Source: Melanocharis versteri (lineage: Eukaryota > Chordata > Aves > Passeriformes > Melanocharitidae). Taken from it: DNA of 64,000 bases. Position numbers and translations under genes: made by a program. The DNA lies in assembly GCA_013397845.1 (NCBI GenBank), contig VZTG01000491.1, positions 394 through 64,393 on the forward strand, in the 5' to 3' direction. Shown one piece after another: positions 36,655 through 49,222 of the stretch (positions are counted from its first letter, which is position 1; the number at the start of each line of letters is the position of its first letter). The notes below the pieces were generated by a model. It was given only the letters and a program-made list of their open reading frames with translations, did not search any database and had not been told where the DNA came from.

Positions 36655-37620
36655 AAAGTTCAGAGTCAAGAGATAGACCCAGAGAAATGTGGAAGTGCAG
36701 GGAAAGAGTTAGACTGCCAACAGGACAGTCGAAGTGCAGTGGAGTTTTCGGTTGTCGTCCAGTCAAAGGAGAACTGAGGGAGATTTTGAAAAGTGAACAA
36801 GTCAGCAGCATTGCAAATATGTGCAGAGTGCTTCTCAAGAAATGTGGGTGAAAAGACAGCCAGCATGAAAGGACAGCTATGGACAGGGACATCTTGGACC
36901 AGCTGGAACAAGAGCTGCTTTTGAGGAAATGAACAACGGGAAATGGATGGAGGGGGAAGAAACCTTGAAGGGCACTGAAGGCAGAAACAAACTGCTGCTA
37001 CTTGCTACAATAGATAAGGTAGTGGAGGAAGGCAAAAAGAAAATTGATGGGATCCATGTGATGAAAAATGGGCACCATTCAGAATAAGTATGAGAGGAGA
37101 TACAGAGTTAGACCAGAGAAAGGGGTCTTGTAATCTCATGAGAAGAGCTTCAATAAGCAAATTGGGAGAAGAATATCTCAAAGAAGTTGTGCAGAAAGTG
37201 CCAACAAAGATAACTTGGATGCCAGGTATTAAGAGAGAGCAGTCCAGATTAAATCCAACTAATTTATTTGGCACCATAAAGAGATATCCCAAAGAAATGA
37301 TGAGATTTTAGCTTGGATAGAAGGAAACAAATCACAGTGGAGAGAGGAATCAGGAAACCAAAGATGGTAGCTGAAATCAAACACAGATGAAATCCCTAAA
37401 GAACAAGACACAGAAGAAAGGCTGAAAAACTGAAGACACGAGTGCAAGGGAGCTCAGGGGCAGAGAAGTTGCCAGCATGAGTCCAAGAGTTGCTGGAACA
37501 AGGCAGAGCAATGAGGTCTGGTACAGGAGGGAGACTGATGCGCACAGAAGAGCGACTGCAGGTGGAAAAGCAGAATGATGGTAGACACGATGCTGTTCAG
37601 AAAAGGAAGAATGGAAACTG
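36655..37620 (+). other. Long purine-rich stretch, possible decayed repeat
   Basis: For nearly 1 kb the plus strand is strongly biased to A and G (AGAGAAATG, GGGAAAGAG, AAAGGAGAACTGAGGG and similar) with no period. The complementary frames on the minus strand (36653-36911 and 37377-37865) stay open because of this bias. It could be a very old dispersed element or a transcribed region with strand bias. I recognised no family. Confidence 0.4.
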
Positions 37621-38849
37621 GGGGGTTGTGTGGGTCTTTCTGCAAGTTGTAGTTCAGTTTGCATGCGTAGTCCTTCGCATAGCTCTGCTCTACCTTGTTC
37701 ATTGGATCTGGGGTTCTCTGGCAGGCAGTGTAGGAATAAAATCATGAACTCCTCCTCGTCTTCAGATATCATATGAAAGATTTTCCAAATAATAATATGG
37801 CTGCAGAAAACCAGGAGAATGTTTAATGTATTTTTTTTTTTTACCGCTAAGATTTTTCTCTGCACAAGATGTTGACAAAAATCAGCATTTCTAACATCAC
37901 AGGTTTTTTAAAAGAGGAGGGTCATCTGGAGAAAGTCCTGTTGAAAGGTATCAAAATGTCTGTGATTGCTCATGTGCAGCAACTCCTTCTTGGAGGTCTT
38001 TAGGGGATTAAGATGAATACTTTGAGTACAGGAGCATGAATTACTTCAGTCAACATCAGTAGCCAAAGAACTGATTACACTGGCTTGTGTCTCTGCTGTG
38101 GCACAGATGGAGATGATTCAGTAAATTCCTTCATGGTGAGAATGATCCCCCTTTGTTTTGGAAGATAGGTGAGGACACAGAAAACATAAGAGAGTGCAGC
38201 AAAGAGCAGGTGCTGGCACTCTGCTTTTGCTAGTGAGAGTGATGTAATACTCGAATAAAAATAATTAGGTTGTTGGACACAAGCCTTCATATAAAAAACG
38301 ACATAGAAAACACATGTTTTCACATGTTTCCAATGCAAAAAACACCTGTCCCGAATTGGTTTAATGAATGTTCGCATGGCTGTGAAGTTTAAATGAGCAT
38401 GCAGTGGGAGTAGCCAGCACACAGTGGGTTGGTGTGAGCACTGCTGTAGGTGAGCAGCAAGTTGTGAGCTCCACGTGCTCTGTGTGTCCTGTGATGGGCC
38501 GGGGGAACATGTGGAGGAAATGCCTCATTTTGTACTTCTTCAGGAGAAGGAATGAACCTATTGTCTGGTCTTCTGGGCAGCAAGTACCCGACTCCAAGCC
38601 CAGCAAAACTACTGGGACTCAGATTCCAGGATCTTGTTGACATTCTGCACATTCTGTGGTTTCTCTTTTGTCAGGATGCACACTGCTTTGGTGAGGAAAG
38701 AGGGGAAGGGAAGGAAAGAAATGTTCAGAATTCTCTCCAAAGTCATTTGTGGGAGCATTTATTGGTTTTGCTCTCTGTGCATAAACTTGCCTGCGTGGTC
38801 TTGAGCTGGCTGGGTCACTGGTTTCTGCCTAAGAGTTTACTAAAGTGAG
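37621..38849. other. Noncoding DNA
   Basis: No gene recognised; a T11-12 run near 37830-37842. Frames are short or overlapping on both strands. Confidence 0.55.
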
Positions 38850-39175
38850 AGTTATTTTTTGTTTCCCATGATAACTTGTATTTTGAAAATGGTATTGAAC
38901 AACGTTGGCTTTTTGTCTTTTTTTAAGGAAAGTAATTGTTCATTTGAAAATATGACACTAACAAAATATTTTGCAATGTAAGAACAGCTAAAAATGCATT
39001 TTGCAAACGGCACAGCACTTGACCATATCTCTTGGCAGATATTTGTTAACTCCACCTTAAAGATCTAATCACTAGAAACTTGCTAGCCATGTATATTGTG
39101 AATAACACCAGGGCTTTGTACATCTGTAAACACCTTAAAATTAGTTAAAAATAAAGTTTTTTAAGAAGAAAAAAA
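38850..39175 (+). other. Sequence resembling the end of a 3' UTR
   Basis: AT-rich sequence with an AATAAA polyadenylation hexamer at 39150-39155 followed by a T-rich run (GTTTTTTAAG). Three TGTA motifs (39090, 39117, 39125), the CFIm-binding signal, precede it within 65 bases. This combination is what a real poly(A) site shows, but AATAAA alone is common in AT-rich DNA. If real, it would end a plus-strand transcript whose body I cannot identify. Confidence 0.25.
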
Positions 39176-41339
39176 GGCCTGTAGAACATATTCTGGAACA
39201 TACCAAAGAGCTGGTGTACAGTGCTCTGGTGGTTTGCTTCAAAAATACGCAGCAGCAATGGATCATTACTTGGTTTTCATTCTCACCTGCCTCTGACTTG
39301 TCCCACTATACATTTCTGAAACTGTTCTGACCCCTTTCCACAACACATTTGTAGCACCCACACAAACACAATCTGCAGTTTTGCAAGACAAAAGTGACTA
39401 TTAACTTATCTTGCCTAAACAATTCAAGTGGAACCTTAACTGCCTTGCTTAAATAAAAGTCTTTGTAACTTCCAATAATTAGCCTTCATCATATGCATAA
39501 AGATGTTTTCATCCTTTTTTTCTACAAGCTCCTAGAGATAAATCTGGACTCTCTGAAAAAGATGTAAGATTCCAAAAAGTTTTCCTCTTTTACATCCATT
39601 AATCAGGTTGAAATACCAGGATTTTCTAAATATCCAACAACCTTCGCTGTTCCCAAGTGGGTTTTTTGAGTCCCCAGCTTGCCTCACAAGCTCAGGATGT
39701 GTAGATTTGCAGACTCTCTTACCCCTCAATGTTCATATCCATAGAAAAGAGTGACAGGCTTGGGGAAAGACCCAGAGAATTCTTCCAGACTCTTCAACTC
39801 AGATTTCATTTTGTTTCTTGATAGTCAGCACCTGACAGTAATTCATTTTGAAAAGTTTAAACAGAACCTTCTATTTTTTGCTGACTTTGGAGCAAGGGCA
39901 TTTGTCTATCTCTCATTAATCTTTATGTCACTTGCAAGAAACTTCATACCTTTTCCTTTTGGAATAGATTCCCCGAATAGAGGTCCAATGCTGCAACCCT
40001 TGTCCCCATTAAGGTTTTGCTAATGACCTTACACCACTCAGAACAAAGATTATTAAACTGGGCCAGATGCTTGCTAGATGAAGAGAAGTTGAAAAGCAGC
40101 ACTAAAACAGAAAGTTTCTCCTTTGACCCTCCAGTAGAGTTTAAGGCATCAGCTTTCAGTGGGATTGACTTAACAGAAGCAGGGTGAGTTTAATGATAAG
40201 TATTTTCCAAAATCCCACCTGAGCATTTGTTGCTGTCGGGTGGAACCATCAGCCAAGTGCTTCCTAGCATGGTTTGAAAGGTAATTGAGTCCTTTAGCTG
40301 TCCTGTAAATACAAGCTCTGGGCTTGATATTATTGGTAGGCATTTACCTACTTCCTATTGCAAGAGGATAGGAATGCACTAGGTCTGAGGATTAACTTCC
40401 ATCCAGAGAGTGAGAACTTGTTAATATGTTCCGAGAGTATCTCAAGTCCCTTTTTTTCTCACTTGTCTTGGATTCGCATAATATCATCCTCTTCACCCCT
40501 CAGGATTAAAGCTAACTGGATATGAAGGACAAGCATGCACCTTCATAGCAGAACTTCTCCCAAACAAAACAGAAATATTTCCTACGTAGAACCTTCCCTT
40601 GCTGAGGCCCACCTTTGGTAATCACAGAAAGAAACTTAGAGCAATGAGTACTCAAATTAAGGCTTGGAGATTTCATAAGAAAAGGAGTGAAGAAAGAATA
40701 ATGACATGACATTAAAAAAGTATTGGAAAATAAAAAGGTACAGAGGCTATGGATATGTCTGAGGAATCTATGTAATATTCGAGTGCTGGAGAAGGGCAGT
40801 GTTATTCTTAAGTCTCCAAAACCTGACAAAACATATAAAAGACAGGACAGGGTTCACAATTACTCCCAAGTGTAATATTATGAAGTTCTTCCAGAAGAGA
40901 CTTCACTGTAATAAAAAGTGGGTTTGTTTCTCAATTTTACAAGTCTCTCTGACCTCATATGTTCAATCTGCCTTTCACACCATCATTCAGTTTGCATATT
41001 TCTGGATAACCACACTCTCACACTGACACAGGAATGTTAGACTCAACCTGACACACATAGAAATATTTTCTATCTGTTAAGCAGTGCAGTGCCCGAATAT
41101 AACCCAGGATGTGACTGCAATGCACAGTGTCCTCTTAAAGAAAAAACACTCAAGAGATACGTGTGTTAAGGACTCTGTAAAATGAGGGAACTAGCTATTA
41201 CCAGAGTTTACTCATTCGGTACATCAACAAAAATGGACATCAATTCCTTCAGCTGAAAGTCAAGATAACTCGTCCAAATAGTACTGGTAGGAAAGGAGGA
41301 GGTTAGAAGAAAAATGAGTTTTTACTAAAGCCTGAGTTT
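39176..41339. other. AT-rich noncoding DNA
   Basis: No gene or repeat family recognised; longest frame 105 codons (40512-40829 minus), unrecognised. Confidence 0.6.
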
Positions 41340-41450
41340 TTTTGCTGAAACACTGGGGGATTTTTGGCAAGTTAATACAGCCCCTATTTTCAAAGGGGCC
41401 CTTAAATTAAGACACCCAGCTTTCTGGGTGTCCAGCTGCAGAAAGGGGCA
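41340..41450. repeat. Palindromic ancient repeat relic with twin hairpins
   Basis: Two adjacent hairpins lie here. GCCCC (41380-41384) pairs with GGGGC (41395-41399), and GACACCCAG (41411-41419) pairs perfectly with CTGGGTGTC (41424-41432) over a 4-base loop. The wording TTTTCAAAGGGGCC and GACACCCAGCTTTCTGG resembles an old sauropsid palindromic repeat (TTTTCAAAGG..CC / CACCCAGC..). Similar relics lie at 23.8 and 56.8 kb. Confidence 0.45.
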
Positions 41451-42629
41451 GGCTGGCTACCGAGTGTCAGTCTGAGTTGTTGGGATGTGCGGGTGGTACT
41501 GGAGAATCGATGTCAGGCCTTCTAGGAAACATAACATCAGTTGAAAGCGCTGACCTCCAGTGCTCCACGCCGTATCCTTCTGCGAGGATAGCAAATGGCA
41601 GAGCTGGGTGTAATTATACTGCTGCTTGTAAAGCGCAGCGGATGGAATGTGCTACATCAGCACTCGCTGCTTTTATTACTGAGGGGGAAGAAAGTCTCGC
41701 AAGGAAAGGAGTGAATGAAATTCTGAGTGCTGTGTTACTCTGGTTAACTTCTGGGAATCTAATTATTTGAGAAGAGGTGCACTTAGGAGCCATCCTATGT
41801 GGGTGTAAAAAATTGCTAAAGAACACCCTACCTCCCCTCCTCTATACCTTACCCTTAGAAAAAGAAGGCAGGTAAGGGTACATTTAACATTCACAGTCTT
41901 TTATACTACTAAGTGAAATCAGAACAAAATATGGTAATTAATCCATTGTGCATTCAAGGATTCAGGTTTGAGCAGCAGATGGGAAAAGTTGTGGATCATA
42001 ACCCCATGCAATATTTGACAGAATATCAGTCAAATATAGTTCACACATCTTCATGTTTCTGTCAGTCCCTCTCATCTAAAGTTAATTTAAAGTGACAAGA
42101 ACTACATTAGCACTTTTCAAAGGGTAATGCAAACTTTAGAATATTCTCCTTAAATCAATACCCATCCAGACTCCTAAATGGTCAAACTGGCAAGTTCCTG
42201 AAGGTGATTCCATTTTGCTTTTTATGCTAAATCTGCCATCTGTTTCTGGGGTTTATGCATTAACCTTTAAACAAATTGGTTCAAAAGTGTGGCAGAGAAG
42301 GTGACACCTGTTTATTCTGCATCATACTGCCATGGACACAAGTACAAAAGACAGTCAAGGCAAAGTGGGCAAATGTAGTTGTGCAAAGTAATAGTTTGGA
42401 TCTTAGCCTGTGGGTTATTTTTGAACAATTCCTTATACAAGTGGTGTACTTTGATGCCCTGCTAGCGAGTGGGACACCTACTTCCGTTTCAACACTGCAA
42501 TAAAAGAGAATCCAAAGCAGAGACCTCACACAGGCTCCCACAGAAGGTTTGATCTGGTGGCCCTGGTGCTCACAGTAAACTGCAGCTTCCCTGAAAAGTG
42601 TATTATTTGATAGAAACAGTAATTTCTTC
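41451..42629. other. Noncoding DNA
   Basis: Frames 41477-41770 plus (97 codons) and 42281-42904 minus (207 codons, the longest in the window) show no known domain. The minus frame reads through the T15 tract as a poly-Lys run and is best seen as chance. Confidence 0.5.
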
Positions 42630-42644
42630 TTTTTTTTTTTTTTT
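42630..42644 (+). repeat. T15 homopolymer
   Basis: Run of 15 T, simple repeat. Confidence 0.9.
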
Positions 42645-44218
42645 CCACCTGAACAGCCTTTGTGAGCGCATGCACATCTGCAAATGTATGCTTGCGTATT
42701 TTTGTGACTGACTTGGGTGTGGGAGTACAGCAAAGTCCAAATCCTCTGATCTAATGCTATTGCTGTGCTGGTTGCTTGTGCTTCTGCTCCTTGTGTTCTC
42801 ATTACCAAGTAAGAGATCACACCCTGCAAGGCTCCGCAGAGCTCTTCCCTAGGGAAGGCGAAAGCACTTCTTGGCATTCGGACTGCACACAGTCCCAATA
42901 TCATCCCCCTTCCCCCTCCGGCCCTGTTACAAATGATTTAAGGCAGGCTGTGAATGAGAAACATAAGGTAAACACTATTTAGCCTTTATTGCCTTCTGTC
43001 CTAAGCATAACTTGGCCTTTCCTCTGGAGAGGTGCCCAGCTCAGCCCTTCTGGAGACATGGTCACTGGCTGGGATGTGTGTGTGTCTTCTGGAGAAGGTA
43101 CAAAAGAGAAAGGATCACATTGGTCAAAGGACTCCAGCTTCTGGGGTTTGCTGGGGCTGAGTCACATGTGGCATGGAAGGAGGCACAAAGCCCACCAGCA
43201 GCGGGTGGGGTGGGGAAGGGTGGGGAGAACATCCAGTCCCTTCTCAAATTCTTCTGCTTTCTTTTCCATTAAGCAAGCCCTAAGATAATAATTTCCCAGG
43301 CAAAACTGACTCCACCTCACTTCAAATGCCTTGCACAGGTTGTGCTCCAAAAGGGGCGATGAGGCAGAACAGCAGGCCAGCCCAGGCTGCTCATCATCTG
43401 CATGGGGTACTCAGATATTACAAGATGGATAAATGGGTCAAACTTAAACATGTGCCTGGCTAATTCATGCAGCTGGGTGAAAACACAGCAGGAAAAATAG
43501 CTAACCAAAGGGTCCCCAAAGAAAATGGTTAAAATAGATCAGACACACTTCTCATCATTTCAAACTTGAGATAACTTTGCCAAGCTCTAGCAAGAACTTC
43601 AGTTCTCAGGTCAGTTGTGGGTGATGACTGGCTAAGATGCTCAACTTACAGGACTTAGTTTACTTGTTCTAGGTGGCATAAATCCCTACTGAAAGCCCAC
43701 TGCTGCCAGCATCTTCCCAGAGGACTGAACCAGATCCTCTTGGTGCCTCAGCCTGGAACAATCATGAAAATGCTTCACTGTGGGGACTTTCTCTGTGCAG
43801 TAATTCAACGACTAGAATAAATAAAACCTTTTCCTCTACTTCTTGACAAAAATGCTTGACTGGGAAAAAGGTTCTTTTCTTTCATAGCCCTGACCTATGA
43901 GTATTTTTAGGTTCACACGAGGGGATTGAGTGCCAGCTGGTCCCACCCAGTGTAACCAGGGAACCTTGTTTTTTCGTGTGTCTAGTCATACACACCGAGG
44001 TGACACTACACGGGTTTTTGTTCAGCATAGCATTATGTTTATGCAAATGCCTATATTTAAAATAAAATAAATATTGAAGCCCACAAAGGCAGAACCTGAC
44101 ATGGCCTCCACCCATTTGCTTGTCCTCCTCCTGTACCTCCTTACTGCCCGTAAACCCAAAGTGGGGTCTGCTAAACAGAGGAAGAAATGAACTACTGGAA
44201 TCAGGCCACACATGCTCT
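42645..44218. other. Noncoding DNA
   Basis: No gene or repeat family recognised before the CR1 tip at 44.22 kb. Confidence 0.55.
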
Positions 44219-44306
44219 TCATGGTTGGACTCAATGATCCTAAAGGTCTTTTCCAACCTAAATGATTCCGTACCTAAATTATTTCCAACCTAAATGATTC
44301 CATAGA
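44219..44306 (+). mobile_element. CR1 LINE 3' tip, extremely 5'-truncated
   Basis: TCATGGTTGGACTCAATGAT, then CCTAAAGGTCTTTTCCAACC and TAAATGATTCCGTA, is the last part of a plus-strand CR1. The normal tail is a short run of ATTCTATG units; here the tail is altered. TTCCAACCTAAATGATTCC occurs at 44251 and again at 44283, a 32-base tandem duplication, ending in ATTCCATAG. Only about 90 bases of the element remain or were ever inserted. Confidence 0.85.
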
Positions 44307-47300
44307 CCACTTGCCTGCAGCACGAAGTGGCACCAGCTGCCAGGTGCCCAAGACAGAGGAGCTCCAAAGCACAGGAACCTTGAGCTCCTTTTGCCCTTGG
44401 TGGGGTTTCCAGATGAAGCACAGACATACAAACCAGGCTTACCCTCTTAGTTTTTACCCAGATGTGCTCTGGCAGAGGCTGCTTGCTCCTCTGGGCTGGC
44501 CAAGGGCTGTCTGCCACTCACAGGCTTTGGAAAAACTGTCGTGTGCTGCAACTGCTCCCCAGGAGACTGGGAGGATGGCCAGGAATAAAAGGAATCTTCT
44601 GTAAGAATCCAGGAGCCAGCCCACACCTGAAAGCTCAGGAAGACTCAGGAAAAATCCCTGGTGCTGCTGCCAAAGTTAAATGAGCCAAGCAAAGGACTGA
44701 CAACTCAATGTTGGGGCTCATGGGGAGCTTCTCTTCTGCCTCCTACACACTCTTTGTGCCCCAGACCTCCATGATATCATTTGGTCACTGAAGCCAACAC
44801 TGGCAATCAGACATTGGGAGTTATAAGTCTGTCGTCATCCTTCTCATCTCTCTTCTACAGGCAAGAATTTAGTGAGAGACATGTTAGAAATGAGGAGCAT
44901 ATCCCAATTTGGGGGTTAAACACTGCTTTTCCTTGCATTCAGGAATTTGTGCTATTTTTCTATTCTATTCTTGACATCAGAACTATATTGATCTGTAAAG
45001 CAAAAGCAAAATTATTCTTCTTTTCCCTTCTGCAGGGGAATTATTTGTATTTTCTGCAAGACACTGCCTCCCTTTGAGGTATGCACTGAAAACAGTTATA
45101 CAAAATGCTAGGGAAAATTGTGCTTGCATTTTTTCTGCAGTCATCTCTTTCCGAAGATACATGAAATCAGTGAAAATCTATGTGTTCTCTCTGCCCTACA
45201 ATTTCTATGCAATTTCTGAAACTTTTAATGCCTGCTAAGAGAACCACACCGCAGGAGGAAAGCACATCATCCTGGGAAGACCGGTATTGCCAGCAGGGCT
45301 GGCAGCAGAGCTGCAGAGCCATCCGAGTAGGTCACCCCCTGGAGCGAGAGCCATGAGCTCCTCCAGCCTCCGGGGCTGCCCAGGAATGGAGCTGGCACAC
45401 TCCCTCCTCTCAAGCAGACCACGGCAGCAATTAATTGCATAGTAATGCAAGGATGCAATTAGAGCCTGGCCAAACACAACCTACCCCCTCTCGGGGCCTC
45501 CAAATTTGGAACATTTTCATTCAGCAGCTCACCCAGACACGCTGGTGAGAGTTGATCTCAGAGGAGTATCTGACACCCTTGTCAGCACCACCCTGCTCCC
45601 ATCCTCTTCCTCAGTGGGTGAGAGGAGTTGGGTGCTGATGCTCTGAGCCGGCACTTGGATATCTTCCCACTTTGTTTTGCCAATGTGCTTGCTCGGGGTT
45701 GTTTTCCTGACAACCCAGCAATTTTGATCTTTCTTCCAGGAGGCCTTTTAGTCAGTGCAACTCCCTGAGTTTATCCTTCAACATGCTGTACTTCAATTAT
45801 GCCACTTATAAAGAGTTCAAACTCCTTACATATAATTTGTTTGTTTGTTCTGCCTGTGCTCTCTCCTTGTTTTTGTCCTCAATCAGTGAACTACCCAGAC
45901 CAGGGAAGTCGTCTGTGGTTGTTTGGAAATAAGCCGAGCACATAAAGTCTTATGATTCTGGGTCCACCATCTCCCCTTCCCCCCACCTCACCACAAATGG
46001 ACCCTATTACTAATCATAACTCACAGCCAACATTTCTTTGGTTTTAGAGAGGAAGAGATTTTCAGCCTCAGGCAAAAGGCATCCAGTCTGATCATGAGAG
46101 ATGCTGAAAGCTACGGGGGTTGCTAGCTCATAGTATCACTGAGGATATAGTCCTTGGGGAACAACTTCCCTGCTCATCTAAGTTTTCTTTCATCCAAAAT
46201 TCAGGCCTGCCCTGTCCCAGTTAGCCGAGTAAAATCTTTACAAGAAAAGAATGGATTTGGGTGCCTCTGGTAGTTTATTTTTGGGTGTTGAGCTCAGCGG
46301 AGGGACCTGCTTTGCAGAGATGGCTGAGCAACTTACTTTCTGGAAAAGAAATCTCCTTACACATCCCAAGCAGAGCACCCTGAAGCACAGGAATCTGAAA
46401 TGTTAGGGCACTTTTGAAAATGGCCATAAAACTGCTCAGAATGAAACATACTGTGAAAATTTTGAACTTCTCATCAGATACGGAATTAGGTTTCACCTTC
46501 TATGCTACAAAAACCCTTTTATTTCTGTGTCTTGTAGCATTTTTAAATATTAGAGAAAGACAATAAACATTAGAAAGCAAAGTTTTACTTTGGCTGAGGC
46601 AGAGGTCTGCTACCTGTACTCTGCTACCCTGTCCACTGCTTCCCTGTAAAGCCAGTGGAGGAAGCTCTCCCAGCACACTAAAGCCATGTGTTTGCACCTA
46701 TATTTATATTCTCTTAATTACTTTGTATCCCATACAGTTTTAAAAACTTCTCTTTTAGTAACAAAGCTTTCCAGCTCACTTTTGTCTTTCTTTTAAAAAT
46801 AAACAACTTAAAAGAAGGCAAGATCAGAGGATTAAGTAAATTAATGAGAAAGATACTTAAAAGGCTTTCAAAGTCTCGCAACACTGGTATGTAGATTTCT
46901 TAAATAAGTAATCATGAGTTCACAACTCAAATTAGCACCACCGTACACGTTAGGGAGGTCTGGCTCAGGAGGTATAAAATTTGGACCCACCTCCGTAAAA
47001 GAGCCAAACCATGTTTGGTTTCATTTTCTTTTTTCCTTTCACTGCATTTTCCCCTCAGTAGCTGGTGATGGCATTTCAGTGTGGCAGGCGTGCTTTGGGT
47101 TATTCAGAGAGCGGGAAGTGGCGCATCTTTATGCACGAGGTGTAGACAGCACAGGACAACATTCCGCTCAGCTGTCGGGAAAGGTGGGAAGAGCTCGGTC
47201 TCTGCAGCAGCTGGCAGGTGCCCGCGTGTTGCTCTGCAGGCACTGAGGGATGGGGAGACGGGGAGGGGATGCTCGAGCTAGAAAGAAACAGAAAACACAG

Positions 47301-48547
47301 ACAGACACAACTGAGGCCAGGCTTTGAAAGACAAACCATAAAGGCTACAGAGGGATGTCTTAGCCAGGAGGCACGGAAAAGTATGAAAGGAAGAAGCAAT
47401 TAGGAGTATTTGTCATAAGAAGCATTAGGGAAGAGAACAACTTTGACAACTTAACCTGTGGCATGTAGGCAACTTGCAGCTTGCTGTCACTGAAACTGAG
47501 GTGCAAGAGCCGCCATTTTACAAAAACCCCAACTTTTTTCTCGTTCAGTCAAGAGCCCTTTTAAGTTACTGGAGAATACAGAACCTCTGCACTCTGCAGT
47601 GCAGCACCTCCTCTCCATCACGCTTACTTTCTGTTGGGTGAAAACACTCCAGGTTCTCAGCTCGAGGAGGAGGGAATGAGCACAAAGCACGAGCCTCCAG
47701 CAGCACCCAGTGAGCATTGCCCTCCACACGCCACAGCCACGGGGAAGCAGTGGGACCGAAGAGGCTGCATTGCAATTCGACCTCAGACACAGATATATAT
47801 AAATACAAATATAAATACAAAATTAAAAATATTGTTCTCCTCCCAACAAATAAGTCAAACTCTAAGGCTGGACGAGAGGTAAGAGTATGCAATATTCTCC
47901 GCAAAGGAACCTGTGCCTCTCATCAGCAGCATCCAGACCTCCTCCGCTTCTCCCTGCAGATTAACCCTGCTGGTCATCCCTGTCCTCCTCGGCAGGAGAC
48001 TGGCAGGGCATTTCCCCAGTCTAATTTTGGGAATCTTGCCCAAAATGTATCCTTGTTGCCTTAAGAAGACACCTCAGCTCGCTAACTTTCCAGCCGCATT
48101 TCCTGGGATAAGGACTAAAGTTGTGTGGGACAAGTCCGGGCCTGGGTGATGAGGCCCAGTGTCCCTCTGAGTCCATTAGCAGAGTTATGCAGGCTCCCAG
48201 CATCTCCCCTGATTCTGGCTGTGTGAATCCTGGACTCCTGAAAAATCAATGCAAAAAAACCTAATTCCTCCAGCTGGTATCTCAAAGAAGTTTGGAGTAA
48301 CACCCCTGTTTGGGCCAATGGAAACACCTGAGGCCACAGGAGATGGTCCCATCTCCCAAAGCCCTCAGGACAAGAAGGCCCAACAGCTGGAGAAAACAAT
48401 TTTAACAAAATATTTAGTAGCATTTAGAAATTTAATTATCTGAGATTTGTTAGAAGGGTTTAGTCTTGGTTAAAAAAATATTCCCAAAAAGATTGTTGAG
48501 AAGGTGTAAAATAAGATGAATAGTGAAGTAAGTGGGGGGGGGGGGGG
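44307..48547. other. Noncoding DNA
   Basis: No gene recognised. A TTTG run lies near 45838-45849, and an ATAAATAC-like low-complexity patch lies near 47793-47830. The tract ends in a G-run against the second assembly gap. A short TTTTGAAAATGGCC at about 46411-46424 may be another trace of the palindromic repeat class. Confidence 0.55.
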
Positions 48548-48593
48548 NNNNNNNNNNNNNNNNNNNNNNNNNNNNNNNNNNNNNNNNNNNNNN
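48548..48593. other. Assembly gap of 46 N in a poly-G tract
   Basis: Forty-six N flanked by G14 on the left (about 48534-48547) and GGGGG on the right. The true sequence is probably a longer G homopolymer that sequencing failed to cross. Confidence 0.95.
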
Positions 48594-49208
48594 GGGGGTA
48601 TGTGTGTATAAGCATGCTAGAGAATTCTTTTATCTCATTGAAAGACATTTGATACTTATTAAAAGATTATTGCTTTAAGGCATATTTTGATTTTCTGCTT
48701 AAGACTGTGGAGAGTCTTGCTACTGAGATAATAACAAAGAAACCTTAAACATGAAAAAAAATACCCACATGAAAGATAATATGTTCCTTATTAGTAGTGG
48801 TATCATTTTCGGTGGGATTGCTTCTCTCCAAATATAACAGAAGTTTAAAAGTAAAAGCCCATTTCCAGTAAAAAGAGACACCACATAGTAGTTTTGAACT
48901 TTTTTTTTTGTATTCAAAACTGCTGGTGTGTGATACTTCATTAAGCAATTATCATGACTATTTACTTCAAAAATTTATTTACAGTTTCAAGATCTGTGCT
49001 AAGGAGAATACAATCAACTGTGTTGTGTGTATCAAGACAGAGGGAGTTAGACAAATCTATTAGACATGCCCCAACAATGCTTTTAAAACTACACTTTTTT
49101 TCTGCTCTTAGATGAAAGCATTTTGGGGAGTCTAAAAGCAATCATGTGCAATTTTAGAATGATTGAAACCTTTCAGAAACTTGAATATGTATTTGATGTA
49201 TTTTTTAC

Positions 49209-49222
49209 ATATATATATATAT
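49209..49222 (+). repeat. AT microsatellite
   Basis: Seven AT units inside a T-rich context. Confidence 0.85.

Noticed and set aside
42281..42904. Longest open frame (207 codons, minus strand) as a gene
   Set aside because: It reads through a T15 tract as poly-Lys, shows no domain or start context, and is about as long as chance allows in 64 kb.
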